From an uncultured Bacteroidales bacterium (GTDB taxonomy: Bacteria; Bacteroidota; Bacteroidia; Bacteroidales; UBA932), in contig CAMFBM010000001.1 in assembly GCA_945948555.1 (NCBI GenBank), forward strand, positions 1 to 64,000: 64,000 nucleotides of DNA. The letters are read 5' to 3'. The notes beneath the pieces were generated by a model. The model did not search any database. It saw nothing but the letters and a program-made list of their open reading frames with translations, and had not been told where the DNA came from. How positions within the stretch are numbered: the first letter of the stretch is position 1; the number at the start of each line of letters is the position of its first letter. Shown piece after piece: positions 53,323 through 63,100 of this stretch. The position numbers and the translations under genes are program-made.

Positions 53323-54600
53323 TTAAATATTTTCCAAAGCCTGCTGCAGATCGGCAATGATGTCATCGGCAGATTCAATACCGACCGACAGGCGCATCAG
53401 GTCGGGCGCGACACCGGCCTCGCGAAGCTGCTGGTCACTGAGCTGCCTGTGGGTGTGGCTGGCAGGGTGAAGGATGCAGGTGCGCGCATCTGCAACGTGA
53501 GTGACGATGGCAACGAATTTCAGGCTGTCCATAAACCTGACCGCATCCTCACGGCTTCCTTTCAGTCCGAAGGCAAGAACGCCGCAGGAACCGTTCGGGA
53601 GATATTTCCTGGCAAGGTCGTAGTAAGGGTCACCCTCAAGTCCACTGTATCTCACCCAGGCAACCTTCTCATTGGCCTGCAGCCATCTGGCCACCTTGAG
53701 GGCATTCTCGCAATGACGAGGCATCCTCAGATGGAGAGTCTCAAGGCCGATGTTCAGCAGAAAACTGTTCATTGGCGCCGGAGATGAGCCCAGATCACGC
53801 ATCAGTTGCGCAATGATCTTTGCTATGAAGGCTTTCTGACCGAAATATTTGGTGTAGGTGAGTCCGTGATAGCTTTCGTCAGGAGTGCACAGCCCCGGGA
53901 ATTTCTCCGCATTGGCCTCCCAGTCAAAGGTTCCCCCATCGACGACTGCACCGCCAACCTGCGATGCGTGCCCGTCCATATACTTTGTGGTTGAATGGGT
54001 TACCACATCAGCTCCCCACTCGAAAGGACGGCAGTTGATTGGTGTGGCAAAGGTGTTGTCAACTATGAGCGGGACGCCCTTCTTGTGTGCGATACGCGCA
54101 AAGCGCTCTATGTCAAAGATTTCTCCTCCAGGATTGGAAATAGTCTCTCCGAAAAGGCATTTTGTCCTCGGAGTGAATGCAGCCTCGATTTCCTCGTCGC
54201 TTGCCCCCTGATTGACAAAAGTACATTCAATTCCCATCTTCTCGAGGGTCACCCCGAAGAGGTTGAAGGTCCCGCCGTAAATAGCACTGGTCGAGACGAT
54301 GTGGTCTCCTGAATGGCAGATATTCATCACCGCGTAGAAATTCGCCGCCTGTCCGGAAGAAGTCAGTACACAGCCCACACCCCCTTCAAGTTCGTTGATT
54401 TTCGCAGCAACAGCATCACAAGTGGGGTTCGCGAGGCGCGTGTAGAAATACCCGTCCTTTTTGAGGTCAAAAAGGTCCGCCATTTCCTCGGTAGAGGAAT
54501 ATTTGAAAGTCGTGCTCTGATAAATCGGAAGTACCCTTGGTTCACCATTCTGCGGTTTCCAACCGCCCTGAACACATATTGTGTCGAGATTCTTTTTCAT
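53323..54600 (-). CDS. metY: O-acetylhomoserine sulfhydrylase
   Basis: 425 residues from the ATG at 54600 (MKKNLDTICVQGGWKPQ); the frame to 54672 is upstream of a -7 box (TATATTTG, 54639-54632). Cys/Met-metabolism PLP fold: TRLANPTCDAVAAKINELEGG, SSGQAANFYAVMNI, DNTFATPINCRPFEWGADVVTHSTTKYMDGH with the PLP Lys, and HPASHTHRQLSDQQLREAG. It makes homocysteine from O-acetylhomoserine and sulfide. No SAM-riboswitch-like stem set is visible upstream. Confidence 0.94.
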   Translation of the reverse strand: MKKNLDTICVQGGWKPQNGEPRVLPIYQSTTFKYSSTEEMADLFDLKKDGYFYTRLANPTCDAVAAKINELEGGVGCVLTSSGQAANFYAVMNICHSGDHIVSTSAIYGGTFNLFGVTLEKMGIECTFVNQGASDEEIEAAFTPRTKCLFGETISNPGGEIFDIERFARIAHKKGVPLIVDNTFATPINCRPFEWGADVVTHSTTKYMDGHASQVGGAVVDGGTFDWEANAEKFPGLCTPDESYHGLTYTKYFGQKAFIAKIIAQLMRDLGSSPAPMNSFLLNIGLETLHLRMPRHCENALKVARWLQANEKVAWVRYSGLEGDPYYDLARKYLPNGSCGVLAFGLKGSREDAVRFMDSLKFVAIVTHVADARTCILHPASHTHRQLSDQQLREAGVAPDLMRLSVGIESADDIIADLQQALENI

Positions 54601-54706
54601 ATTTCGGAAATATTTAGTATTCAAAATCTCACAAATATAATGATTTTTTTCGGCAGGTCCGATTTTTGACAAAGAAGGATTCGGTTAATATTTAATATTT
54701 AATATT

Positions 54707-55081
54707 ATGGCAACAAAATTCTACAAATGCCGCCATTGCGGCAACGTCATTGTCAAACTGGTCAATTCAGGTGTGCCCGTAGTCTGCTGCGGTGAGAAGA
54801 TGGAGGAACTTGTTGCGGGAGTCACTGACGGGGCGGTTGAGAAGCATCTTCCTGTAGTGACAAGGCTTGAGGGAAACCTGCTCAAGGTGGAGGTCGGAAG
54901 CGTCGCACATCCGATGAGTCCGGAGCACCATATTTCCTTCATCTACCTTGAGACTGAGAACGGAGGACAATTCGTCGAGCTGAAAGACAAGCCGGAGGCT
55001 GTCTTCAACATCTCAGGAGACAGGCCGGTGGCCGTCTATGAGTACTGCAACCTGCACGGGCTCTGGAAGACAGTTCTGTAA
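54707..55081 (+). CDS. desulfoferrodoxin (superoxide reductase)
   Basis: 124 residues. Centre I: Cys8, Cys11, Cys27, Cys28 (CRHC and CC). Centre II: EKHLP (Glu45, Lys46, His47), His68, His74 and CNLH (Cys114, His117). Both iron sites are complete, so a two-iron enzyme. It reduces superoxide to peroxide without releasing oxygen, typical of anaerobes. The stop adjoins the stop of the convergent flavoprotein gene. Confidence 0.96.
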   Translation: MATKFYKCRHCGNVIVKLVNSGVPVVCCGEKMEELVAGVTDGAVEKHLPVVTRLEGNLLKVEVGSVAHPMSPEHHISFIYLETENGGQFVELKDKPEAVFNISGDRPVAVYEYCNLHGLWKTVL

Positions 55082-56641
55082 CTACTGTCGGGCGGCGATT
55101 TTCTGCGCACAGGCAATGCCGTCGAGGGCCGAGGAGACGATTCCTCCGGAATAGCCGGCGCCTTCCCCGCAAGGATAGAGTCCAGGGACCCGGACGTGTT
55201 CAAGCGTGTCCGGGTCTCTTGGTATGCGGACCGGGGAGGAAGTCCGGGATTCAACTCCCAGAAGGAGGGCATCGTTGGTGTAGTAACCCTTGATCAGTTT
55301 GTTGCCTACCTGCGGGAAGGCCAGTTTTAGCCTCAGGGCGACATTCTCAGGGAGAAGGTCGTAGAGAGGGGCAGGAACTGCTCCGGGATGGTAGGATGTG
55401 GCAGGGAGGTTCTCAGAAGGGACCCTGCGGCAAAAATCCATCATCCGCTGTGCAGGGGCTTTCAGGGAGCCGGTGTACTCGAACATCTTTCTTTCGACAT
55501 CCTGCTGGAAACGCAGAAGGGCAAGGGGGCCGTGCTGTGAATATTCCGGCAAATCCTCAGGCTCAACAGAGACGACAACTCCCGAATTTGCCCATTTGGA
55601 GTTGCGGCCGGAATTGGACATACCGTTCAGGACCAGTTCGCCGGGAGCCGTCGAGGAAGGAACCAGAAGGCCTCCCGGACACATACAGAAGGAGAACACT
55701 CCCCTTCCCTCAACCTGGGTTACGAAAGAGTATTCCGCAGCCGGCATGAAAGGCTGGTATTTGCCGTGATACCTGACCTTGTTAATAAGGGACTGGGGAT
55801 GCTCCACGCGGACTCCCAGGGCGAACCCTTTGGCTTGAAGTTCCCAACCCTTGCGGGTGAACATTTCGTAGATATCGCGGGCAGAGTGGCCTGTGGCAAG
55901 GATTACATTGCGAGCTTCAAAAAAGGTGGGACCGGCACCGGGTAAGGAACTTTCGGCACTCACGCGGAGATTCCCGTCAGAAAGGGTGGAGATGTCGGTC
56001 ACACGGCAATCGAAATGATATTCCCCTCCGTGCTGAATAATGCACTCCCTGATTTTTTCAACGATTACCGGAAGACGGTCGCTGCCTATGTGGGGATGGG
56101 CATCCAGCAGGATTGAAGGGTCGGCCCCGAAAGAGACCAGTTGGTGAAGGACTTCCCTGATGTCTCCCCTCTTGGAAGAACGGGTGTAGAGTTTGCCGTC
56201 CGAGAAGGTTCCGGCACCTCCCTCACCGAAGCAGTAGTTCGAATCGGGATTCACAATGCCTTTGGTGGACAGAAGGGCTGTGTCAACCTTTCTTTTGTGG
56301 ACATCCCTGCCTCTCTCAAGAATGACCGGCTTGAGGCCCTCCATCAGAAGACGCAATGAGGCGAACATACCTGCAGGACCTGAGCCGACAACTATTACCG
56401 GCTCTGCGGAGGAAACATCCTTGTATTCAGGTATATGGTACTGCGGAAGCGATTCCGAAGCACGGGCCACCTGAATGCGGTAGCGGTAGATTACATCAGT
56501 GCGGGCATCGATGGAACGACGCAGTAAGCACCAGTTCACTTTCTCCCTCGGAGAAGCGCCGAGGGCCTTGATGGCTGCCGCCCTTATTTCATCTTCGGAA
56601 AGTTCCTTTCCCAGTTTGCAGGTCAGTTCTATTTCTTTCAT
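55082..56641 (-). CDS. FAD-dependent oxidoreductase (COG2509 type)
   Basis: 519 residues from the ATG at 56641. A leading domain of about 80 residues (KALGASPREKVNWCLLRRSIDAR) precedes the FAD-binding GxGxxG in VIVVGSGPAGMFAS (about 83-96); NYCFGEGGAGTFSDGKLYTRS, GRGVFSFCMCPGG and the closing GLYPCGEGAGYSGGIVSSALDG are hallmarks of this family. Substrate unknown; the leading domain may bind nucleic acid or a partner protein. Confidence 0.9.
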   Translation of the reverse strand: MKEIELTCKLGKELSEDEIRAAAIKALGASPREKVNWCLLRRSIDARTDVIYRYRIQVARASESLPQYHIPEYKDVSSAEPVIVVGSGPAGMFASLRLLMEGLKPVILERGRDVHKRKVDTALLSTKGIVNPDSNYCFGEGGAGTFSDGKLYTRSSKRGDIREVLHQLVSFGADPSILLDAHPHIGSDRLPVIVEKIRECIIQHGGEYHFDCRVTDISTLSDGNLRVSAESSLPGAGPTFFEARNVILATGHSARDIYEMFTRKGWELQAKGFALGVRVEHPQSLINKVRYHGKYQPFMPAAEYSFVTQVEGRGVFSFCMCPGGLLVPSSTAPGELVLNGMSNSGRNSKWANSGVVVSVEPEDLPEYSQHGPLALLRFQQDVERKMFEYTGSLKAPAQRMMDFCRRVPSENLPATSYHPGAVPAPLYDLLPENVALRLKLAFPQVGNKLIKGYYTNDALLLGVESRTSSPVRIPRDPDTLEHVRVPGLYPCGEGAGYSGGIVSSALDGIACAQKIAARQ

Positions 56642-56647
56642 TGGCAA

Positions 56648-56850
56648 TAATCTGACTGAAGTTTCGCAAGTTCATAATTATCTGTTACCGTGAGGGTTGT
56701 GCGTCTTGCGAAACTTCTTCCCACCGCACAATTCTCATCTACGTTACCCCTATCCTAAATCCTTTCCCTCGGGGAAAGGACTTACTATCGATGCTAAAGC
56801 ATCTCCAAACAAGGTGTTTCGCATTGCGAAACTTAAGTAATCTGACTGAA
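56648..56850. repeat. palindrome-rich intergenic block bounded by 13-bp direct repeats
   Basis: TAATCTGACTGAA is present at 56648-56660 and again at 56838-56850. In between: a 13-bp inverted repeat GAAGTTTCGCAAG (56658-56670) / CTTGCGAAACTTC (56705-56717); hairpins CCTTTCCC/GGGAAAGG (56761-56779), GATGC/GCATC (56790-56803) and GTTTCGC/GCGAAAC (56816-56832). No open frame of note. The block fills the whole gap between the flavoprotein gene and tsaD. Confidence 0.65.
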
Positions 56851-56852
56851 TC

Positions 56853-57875
56853 TTAAAAATCGGCAAGACGGGAGACAGGAGCGACATTCAGAGGGGTCCG
56901 CTTTCCTGCCTGATAGTGGAACCATCCGGCAATGGCAATCATCGCGGCATTGTCAGTAGTAAACTTGAACTCAGGCAGATAGGTATTCCAGCGGCGTTTG
57001 CGCCCTTCTTCAAGGATAGCCTGCCGCAATCCGCTATTGGCTGACACTCCTCCGCCGATGGTTATTTCCCTGATGCCGGTCGCCTTGGCAGCCTTGACCA
57101 GTTTGTCCATCAGAATCTCAATCAGAGTCCTCTGGAATGAGGCGCAGATGTCAGCCTTGTTCTTTTCCATAAACTGCGGGTCAATAGCCATCTGGTCCCT
57201 CACAAAGTAAAGCAGGGAGGTCTTCACCCCACTGAAACTGTAGTCGTAACCCGGCACGTGAGGCTTTGCGAAATGGTATTTCTGAGGGTCGCCCTCCTTG
57301 GCAAGCCTGTCGACAATCGGCCCGCCGGGATAACCCAGCCCCATCATCTTGGAACATTTGTCAAAAGCCTCACCAACTGCATCGTCGATTGTCTGCCCGA
57401 GAATCTCGTACTCCAGGGGGCTGTCAACCCTCACAATCTGGGAGTTTCCTCCGGACACCAGAAGGCAAAGGTAAGGGAAGGACGGACAGCGGTTTTCACT
57501 GCCCTCCTGCTTGATGAAATTCGCAAGTATGTGCCCCTGAAGATGGTTCACCTCGACAAGAGGTCTGTCCAGGGCAATGGAGAGTCCCTTGGCGAAAGAA
57601 GTCCCCACAAGGAGAGAGCCCAAAAGCCCGGGCCCGCGAGTAAAGGCTATTGCAGTGATGTCTGAAGCCCTGATCCCGGCCCTTTCAATCGCCTGACTAA
57701 CAACAGGTACGATGTTCAACTGATGCGCCCTTGAGGCAAGTTCCGGAATCACTCCGCCGTAGGCCTTGTGGACATCCTGGCTTGCAAGGACATTTGAAAG
57801 AAGATAGCCGTCCCTGATGACAGCCGCAGAGGTGTCATCACAGGACGACTCTATTCCAAGGATTATTTCGGACAT
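56853..57875 (-). CDS. tsaD: tRNA N6-adenosine threonylcarbamoyltransferase
   Basis: 340 residues from the ATG at 57875 (MSEIILGIESSCDDTSAAV); the frame runs back to 57992 inside the preceding gene. VNHLQGHILA holds the HxxxH metal ligands; SGGNSQIV, DDAVGEAFDK and GGGVSANSGLR complete the ASKHA fold. It finishes t6A at position 37 of ANN-decoding tRNAs. It starts 8 bases after the FISUMP lipoprotein stop. Confidence 0.97.
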   Translation of the reverse strand: MSEIILGIESSCDDTSAAVIRDGYLLSNVLASQDVHKAYGGVIPELASRAHQLNIVPVVSQAIERAGIRASDITAIAFTRGPGLLGSLLVGTSFAKGLSIALDRPLVEVNHLQGHILANFIKQEGSENRCPSFPYLCLLVSGGNSQIVRVDSPLEYEILGQTIDDAVGEAFDKCSKMMGLGYPGGPIVDRLAKEGDPQKYHFAKPHVPGYDYSFSGVKTSLLYFVRDQMAIDPQFMEKNKADICASFQRTLIEILMDKLVKAAKATGIREITIGGGVSANSGLRQAILEEGRKRRWNTYLPEFKFTTDNAAMIAIAGWFHYQAGKRTPLNVAPVSRLADF

Positions 57876-57883
57876 CACGAAAA

Positions 57884-59473
57884 CTATTTGGCAGTATCTT
57901 TTATCTTCATACAGCGGATTCCTATGGCAAATCCCATATTGGCACCTGAATCCAGTGACTGGGTAGCTTCCGTATCCATCAGGAAGGTCCACCGTGAAGG
58001 GAAGAGATTCGAAATAATGCCGGCTGGGGCATGTTTCAGAGGGCCATAATCATACAATGACGAATTCCACAACATTGTAGTACCGCCATAACCACGGATA
58101 AGCTGACCCGTACTGTCCTGACGGTTGGCATTTCCGCAAGGAAACCAGCTTATTTCTCCTTCATAAGTGTATTCCCATCCGACAGGTGACGCTGAAGTAC
58201 CGTATGGGGTCAACCTGGACTTGAATATATCCGTTGCCTTATTCCATCTCTTTACCCATTCAACTACACCGGCGCTGGAAGATAAATTAAGCCCCTCATT
58301 CACATCATATCCTACCCAGTCCGAAGCTGATGGAACCATATAGCCTGCCGGACAAGGATCAAGGTTGGTCTTGGTCCTGAGGTATGACCCGTCCTCCTGT
58401 CTCAGCCCATACCATGAATACAAGAAATCCATATCCAGGACACCGCTATACCAATAACCCTCCTTCAAATTTGACACTCCGGTATAGAAGGTCATAGGCT
58501 GCTTGTCAGCTTCCTTTCTGGAGACCTTCTGACCGTGATCGACATTCCAATGAAAGTCCGCTGAAAGCAAAGGATTCACGATAGTCCATTTTCTAGCCTC
58601 ATTGAACTCCTGACCATCCCATTCATCCTCGTAACCGCCGAAAAACGGTGACAGACGGCCGAACTGGTACATAATGTTGTGCCAGGCCTTGATTCCGTCC
58701 TCCCTTGTGGCTGCAGTGGCTCCTATAGCACGGTCAAGGAAATAAGTTGTTTCATTCAGACGTTTGGCTTCAGGCTGGTCAGTGCACCATATCAACCAGG
58801 ACCAGGCAACATCTCCCTTTTCGTCGAAACCTACGATGACAGCATTTCCTTCAGTTCCGGTAGTTTTGAAAGAAACCACTCCAATACCGTCTTCATCATA
58901 AGTCAGTCCAACGTCTGAAATAACCTTCTGTTCCTTGGCGAAAGGCTCCTCGACAGTTGCCCAAAGCCAATCGGCATCTACGACATTTATCAGGCTGCCA
59001 TCCACTTTCTTGGTCTTGAAACCGTAATATCCCTCTTCGGAAACTATATAAGTATTGGCAGGTGCGCCAAGATCCATATATGTCTCAGAAGAAATCCTGA
59101 CCTTTCTGACGTCAGTGGCAAATTCCTTGCTGATTGATACGGCAACGATATAAACTGTGTAGGAGGCATCCCAGTCCAGATTGCAGGTAACGGTTACTTT
59201 GGTGTTGGCTTCAATCTCCTCCCCGTCGTCAAAAATTTCCCTTACAGGATAGTTTTCCGGCATCATCTCATCATTGGTCACAAGATAGGTTGCCGCTATT
59301 GCATCTTCGGAAGTCACATCGAAAGTCAATTTATTGGCATTGACCCTGAAATTCCCGAAACTGATGGCAGGAATGACCTTATCCCTCCCGCTATCCAAAC
59401 CTGTACAGGCTGTGAGAATACAAATGGTAACAAGGATGATAATATTCTTCAAATATGTCATTGTATCTTGCAT
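57884..59473 (-). CDS. large FISUMP-like lipoprotein
   Basis: 529 residues. Lipobox signal (CILTA before Cys23 counted from the ATG at 59473; an alternative ATG lies at 59461). Residues 35-135 look like an Ig/FN3-type domain (KLTFDVTSEDAIAATYLVT). From about 150 a FISUMP-like region: NTYIVSEEGYYGF, FLDRAIGATAATREDG, NLDPCPAGYMVPSASDW and FAIGIRCMK at the end. Probably surface-exposed; function unknown. It starts 11 bases after the PorV-like gene, so likely part of the T9SS-linked operon. Confidence 0.78.
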   Translation of the reverse strand: MQDTMTYLKNIIILVTICILTACTGLDSGRDKVIPAISFGNFRVNANKLTFDVTSEDAIAATYLVTNDEMMPENYPVREIFDDGEEIEANTKVTVTCNLDWDASYTVYIVAVSISKEFATDVRKVRISSETYMDLGAPANTYIVSEEGYYGFKTKKVDGSLINVVDADWLWATVEEPFAKEQKVISDVGLTYDEDGIGVVSFKTTGTEGNAVIVGFDEKGDVAWSWLIWCTDQPEAKRLNETTYFLDRAIGATAATREDGIKAWHNIMYQFGRLSPFFGGYEDEWDGQEFNEARKWTIVNPLLSADFHWNVDHGQKVSRKEADKQPMTFYTGVSNLKEGYWYSGVLDMDFLYSWYGLRQEDGSYLRTKTNLDPCPAGYMVPSASDWVGYDVNEGLNLSSSAGVVEWVKRWNKATDIFKSRLTPYGTSASPVGWEYTYEGEISWFPCGNANRQDSTGQLIRGYGGTTMLWNSSLYDYGPLKHAPAGIISNLFPSRWTFLMDTEATQSLDSGANMGFAIGIRCMKIKDTAK

Positions 59474-59484
59474 TAAAGATGTTA

Positions 59485-60429
59485 CTAAAATGAATAACCC
59501 ACTCCAAGCGAGAAATTATTTTTCATCGGACCTCCCGAATAATTCCAGGCTGCATCAAAAGTAATTCCGATGAATTTTATTCCCAGACCCAGAGAAAAAT
59601 ATGAAGGAACTCCAACTCCATCATCGCAATAATGTCCTCCGGTACGTACAAAATAATGCTTGTCATAACCGTATTCAAAACCTATGCTGCCATTGAATAC
59701 GGCCGGTTTGAAATACAGGCCGGCATCAATCAACAACTTCACTGAATGTTTGCCAAACTCGGTGGAGGAGTCAAATGCCAAAGCACCGTACATAGGAAGA
59801 GGGTAGGATTTTCCGGAGGAGGATTTCACAGGAATGCCCAGATTCTTTCCGTAAAAGGAGATTCCAAGTGCCTGCATAGGTTCATAACGTATCTGAACAT
59901 CAGCAAAGGCCGTCCTTTGAACAATCTTTACCCCGTCAATCCGCGGGAATGGATTGCTCTGGGCATAATTTGCAGTGATTCCTGCAGAAAGGCCGTCAAG
60001 AATCATCCAGCAAAAACCCGCTCCCACTTTCATATCCGAAGGAAGATATGTTCCAAGGACATAGCCCGACTCACTCGTCACCTCATATCTTTTTCCGATG
60101 TTCTCAAGGAAACCTGCCGTAACGGAAAACCTTGAATCAATCTTATAGACAGCAGAGGCTGAAACATTGTGGGACTTTGTCACCGTAGGCTGGAAGTAGC
60201 CGTAGGAGACGGCTGCCGCAAATGTGCCTTCAATCAGGGCAGCCTGCGCAGGAGCGCCGAAATGGGAATAGGCTCCTCCCTGAAAAGTTCCTCCCATACC
60301 GGATGAAACAGCATCCGGATTGATTGAAAGGAATGGCATTCCGACCTGGGACGAAACCTCCTGTGCCAAAGAAACGGCTGAAAAAGAAAGGGGCAGCAGA
60401 GCCGCAAGAATTATCTTTTTGTAGTTCAT
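59485..60429 (-). CDS. PorV/PorQ-like outer-membrane beta-barrel
   Basis: 314 residues. Signal peptide (to LAQ, about 22), then PFLSINPDAVSSGMGG, the opening typical of PorV/PorQ-type T9SS barrels, and amphipathic strands to the C-terminal GVGYSF. PorV carries cargo from the translocon to the attachment complex and PorQ acts with the sortase PorU. It lies 6 bases after a protease with a T9SS sorting domain, fitting a dedicated cargo partner. Confidence 0.8.
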   Translation of the reverse strand: MNYKKIILAALLPLSFSAVSLAQEVSSQVGMPFLSINPDAVSSGMGGTFQGGAYSHFGAPAQAALIEGTFAAAVSYGYFQPTVTKSHNVSASAVYKIDSRFSVTAGFLENIGKRYEVTSESGYVLGTYLPSDMKVGAGFCWMILDGLSAGITANYAQSNPFPRIDGVKIVQRTAFADVQIRYEPMQALGISFYGKNLGIPVKSSSGKSYPLPMYGALAFDSSTEFGKHSVKLLIDAGLYFKPAVFNGSIGFEYGYDKHYFVRTGGHYCDDGVGVPSYFSLGLGIKFIGITFDAAWNYSGGPMKNNFSLGVGYSF

Positions 60430-60435
60430 ATTCCG

Positions 60436-63084
60436 CTAATATTTTGTGATTTGACTCCTGTAGCTGACCTGCGGTGTCGAAACGACCAGGGTGTAGAGGC
60501 CCGGAGCGGCATCACTCAAATCAATTTTCAAAGGTGAATCAGGAGAAATTCCGACATTATCTGCCGAATAGACAGTGGCACCTGAAGCAGAGTGGATTCT
60601 GACTGAATATGTGTCGGCAGTCTGAACTCTCACGTGAACATAGTCAGTAACCGGATTCGGATAGGTTGTGACAGGATTCGTGCTTTCCGTGACGAGCACC
60701 TCAAAATCAAGGGTCACACTCACGCCCTTGGCATCGGACACCACGAGACGCACCTTTGTCACTCCGGCAGAACGTCCCTTGAAAGTGAGGACTCCGTCAG
60801 AGTAGGAAACAGAAAGGACCTGCCTGTTTGAGACTGCAGGGGTTACAAAAAGCGGTTCATTGTCAGGGTCGGACACATAGTCTGAAACTGTAAGCCTATG
60901 CTCGCCTCCCATTCCTACACCGAAAGCCTCGATTTCCCTGACTATAACCGGAGCCTCATTTGGCTGCACATCGAAACTGTAGGTCAGACGGCTGCTCGCA
61001 CCATACTCATCTGTAGCCTTGATTACACAACTGTTGTAGCCTTCAGATGCCAGGGATGCATTGATTTTCAGGACACCTTTTGAAGTGGCAGCATCGTAGG
61101 AGAATGTCAGGCACGGGAGAGACTTGTCAAGAGTCAGAACAACATTGTGCTCATCAATGTCGGATGCCTCGAACTCAACATCGACCGTTTCCCAGGACCT
61201 GAGTGAAAGCGATTCTGTCAGAGAGCATTTCACCTGAGGAGGCGTGTTGGAACCTGTTGTCACAGTCTCAATATTAGCAAAGGCTGACTCATTCTGTGCA
61301 AAGTCTGAAGATGTAACCGCGCACCAGTACTGAGTTTCGAATTCCAGCCCCCTGATTACGAATCTCTTCTTCGAGTCGGCTGAATCTTCCAGTTTCTTTG
61401 TGTCAAGCTGGACACGGATAGCCTTGTCTGCCGTTGAAGCATCAAACTGCTCTTTGCTGTAATAAACGTTAAAATATCTTGCCTTGGACTTTCCGTTGTC
61501 ATCATCCGGCACTGATGCGGTGAATACCAGGGAATTGGACCTCGAAACCACAACATAGTCCCTGACAGGCTGGGGTGCCTCGCGATTGAGGGTGGACAGA
61601 GCAAGGTCAGCCTTTGCAAGACCGTTTCCGAGCTGTCCCTGGTATTTTGTGTTGTACTCATAGATAGAATCATCCACACCTTTGAGTACGGCCTTTTTGA
61701 GGTCTTCACAGGTGAAACCGGGAGCCTTTGCCGCTGAAAGGACGAGAGCTGCTATGCCGGAAACGTGAGGGCAGGCCATCGAAGTTCCCTGGAAGAAAGT
61801 GTAGGTGTTTGTCGGAATCGAGGAATATATAGCACCGCCAGGAATGGTCTGGTCACCACCCGGAGCTGAGATGTCAACCCAGTCCCCGTAATTGGAATAT
61901 GGAGCCTTTGCCCCGAAAGGGCCTACTGCGGCAACCGCAATGACCGGAGGATAGGCAGCAGGATAGGCAAGGGTCACATTGTCATTTCCGGCAGCGAAAA
62001 TCACAAGTCCACCCTTCATAGGACCTTTCTGCTTTCCATCAGGACCAATGCCTGCCTTGGAGATAAAATAGTCGATGGCAGTCTTGGTGTAGCTTGGAAT
62101 GGAGGTAACGTGCTGGGTCACATCGTAACCCCAACTGTTCTGGGCGATCACTGCACCGTTCTCCGCTGCATACTGGAAGGCTTTCTTGACATCATAGCCC
62201 TTGTTGGGGTATCTCGGGTCGAAAATCTGGATGGACATCATCTTCACGCCGGCAACATCCGGTGCACGCCCTCCTGCCACTCCGCAGACTCCAAGACCGT
62301 TGTTGTTGACTGCTGCGACTGTTCCCGCAACGTGGGTTCCGTGATCCACCGGATAGATGGCACCTTCTTCGGCAATGAAGTTGAATCCGTTGACGTCATC
62401 CACGTAACCATTGCCGTCATTGTCCTTGCCGTCACCTGGAATCTCTCCCTCATTCACCCAGATGTTTGCCTTGAGGTCATTGTGGTCGCACTGGACCCCG
62501 CTGTCGATGATTGCTACAATCACATCATCAGAGCCGAAAACGCCATATTCATCCCAGGCGTTCTGCAGACCTATGTCGATTCCCTCACGGAAATTGAAGC
62601 GGCTGTCATTCCAGTAATGCCACTGTTTTGAATATTCAGGATCGTTCATACTCACCGACATTTCCTTCATCCTGTAAGACGGCTCGGCAAGTTTCACCCA
62701 AGGAATGGAAGAGAACTCGTCATTGGCCTTGGTAACAGGAAGACCGGCGTCAAAAGTCACCTCAAACCATTGGTGCAGACCGAATTCCCTCTGTTGGCGC
62801 TCATAGGGTCCACCGATGTGGAAACCCGGCCTGATGGAAGAGATTCCCTCGATGCCGAGTCCCTCAGGAAATGCCTTGGTAAGAACGATATCACCGTTCT
62901 GGTCGCGGCAGGAGAGAAGCAGGTCAGCCATTTCCTCCGTCACCTGAATGTTTGTGATGCCCGGTACGCAGTCCTCCTGCTGAATTGAAGGGCCGGGAAC
63001 CGGAGCATTGAGATTGTCCTCTCTGGTGCAGGATAGCAGAAGAAGAGGAATGGACAAAGCGAATATGTAAATATTTCTGTTCAT
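60436..63084 (-). CDS. subtilisin-like serine protease with T9SS sorting domain
   Basis: 882 residues. The signal ends in a lipobox-like LLLS before Cys19. A pro-region (about 40-150) precedes the S8 domain: Asp194 (IIDSG), His248 (DHGTH), oxyanion Asn316 (QNSWG) and Ser435 (GTSMACPH). Then an FN3 domain (about 505-605), cadherin-like repeats (about 610-790) and a C-terminal type A sorting domain (TTYPNPVTDYVHVRV to APGLYTLVVS, about 805-882). A secreted or cell-surface endopeptidase. A type II signal together with a T9SS domain is an odd pairing. Confidence 0.9.
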   Translation of the reverse strand: MNRNIYIFALSIPLLLLSCTREDNLNAPVPGPSIQQEDCVPGITNIQVTEEMADLLLSCRDQNGDIVLTKAFPEGLGIEGISSIRPGFHIGGPYERQQREFGLHQWFEVTFDAGLPVTKANDEFSSIPWVKLAEPSYRMKEMSVSMNDPEYSKQWHYWNDSRFNFREGIDIGLQNAWDEYGVFGSDDVIVAIIDSGVQCDHNDLKANIWVNEGEIPGDGKDNDGNGYVDDVNGFNFIAEEGAIYPVDHGTHVAGTVAAVNNNGLGVCGVAGGRAPDVAGVKMMSIQIFDPRYPNKGYDVKKAFQYAAENGAVIAQNSWGYDVTQHVTSIPSYTKTAIDYFISKAGIGPDGKQKGPMKGGLVIFAAGNDNVTLAYPAAYPPVIAVAAVGPFGAKAPYSNYGDWVDISAPGGDQTIPGGAIYSSIPTNTYTFFQGTSMACPHVSGIAALVLSAAKAPGFTCEDLKKAVLKGVDDSIYEYNTKYQGQLGNGLAKADLALSTLNREAPQPVRDYVVVSRSNSLVFTASVPDDDNGKSKARYFNVYYSKEQFDASTADKAIRVQLDTKKLEDSADSKKRFVIRGLEFETQYWCAVTSSDFAQNESAFANIETVTTGSNTPPQVKCSLTESLSLRSWETVDVEFEASDIDEHNVVLTLDKSLPCLTFSYDAATSKGVLKINASLASEGYNSCVIKATDEYGASSRLTYSFDVQPNEAPVIVREIEAFGVGMGGEHRLTVSDYVSDPDNEPLFVTPAVSNRQVLSVSYSDGVLTFKGRSAGVTKVRLVVSDAKGVSVTLDFEVLVTESTNPVTTYPNPVTDYVHVRVQTADTYSVRIHSASGATVYSADNVGISPDSPLKIDLSDAAPGLYTLVVSTPQVSYRSQITKY

Positions 63085-63100
63085 AATCCTGATTTGATTC

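Noticed and set aside
54601..54706. possible SAM or other riboswitch before metY
   Set aside because: The gap is AT-rich with only a -7 box and no nested stems of the right kind.
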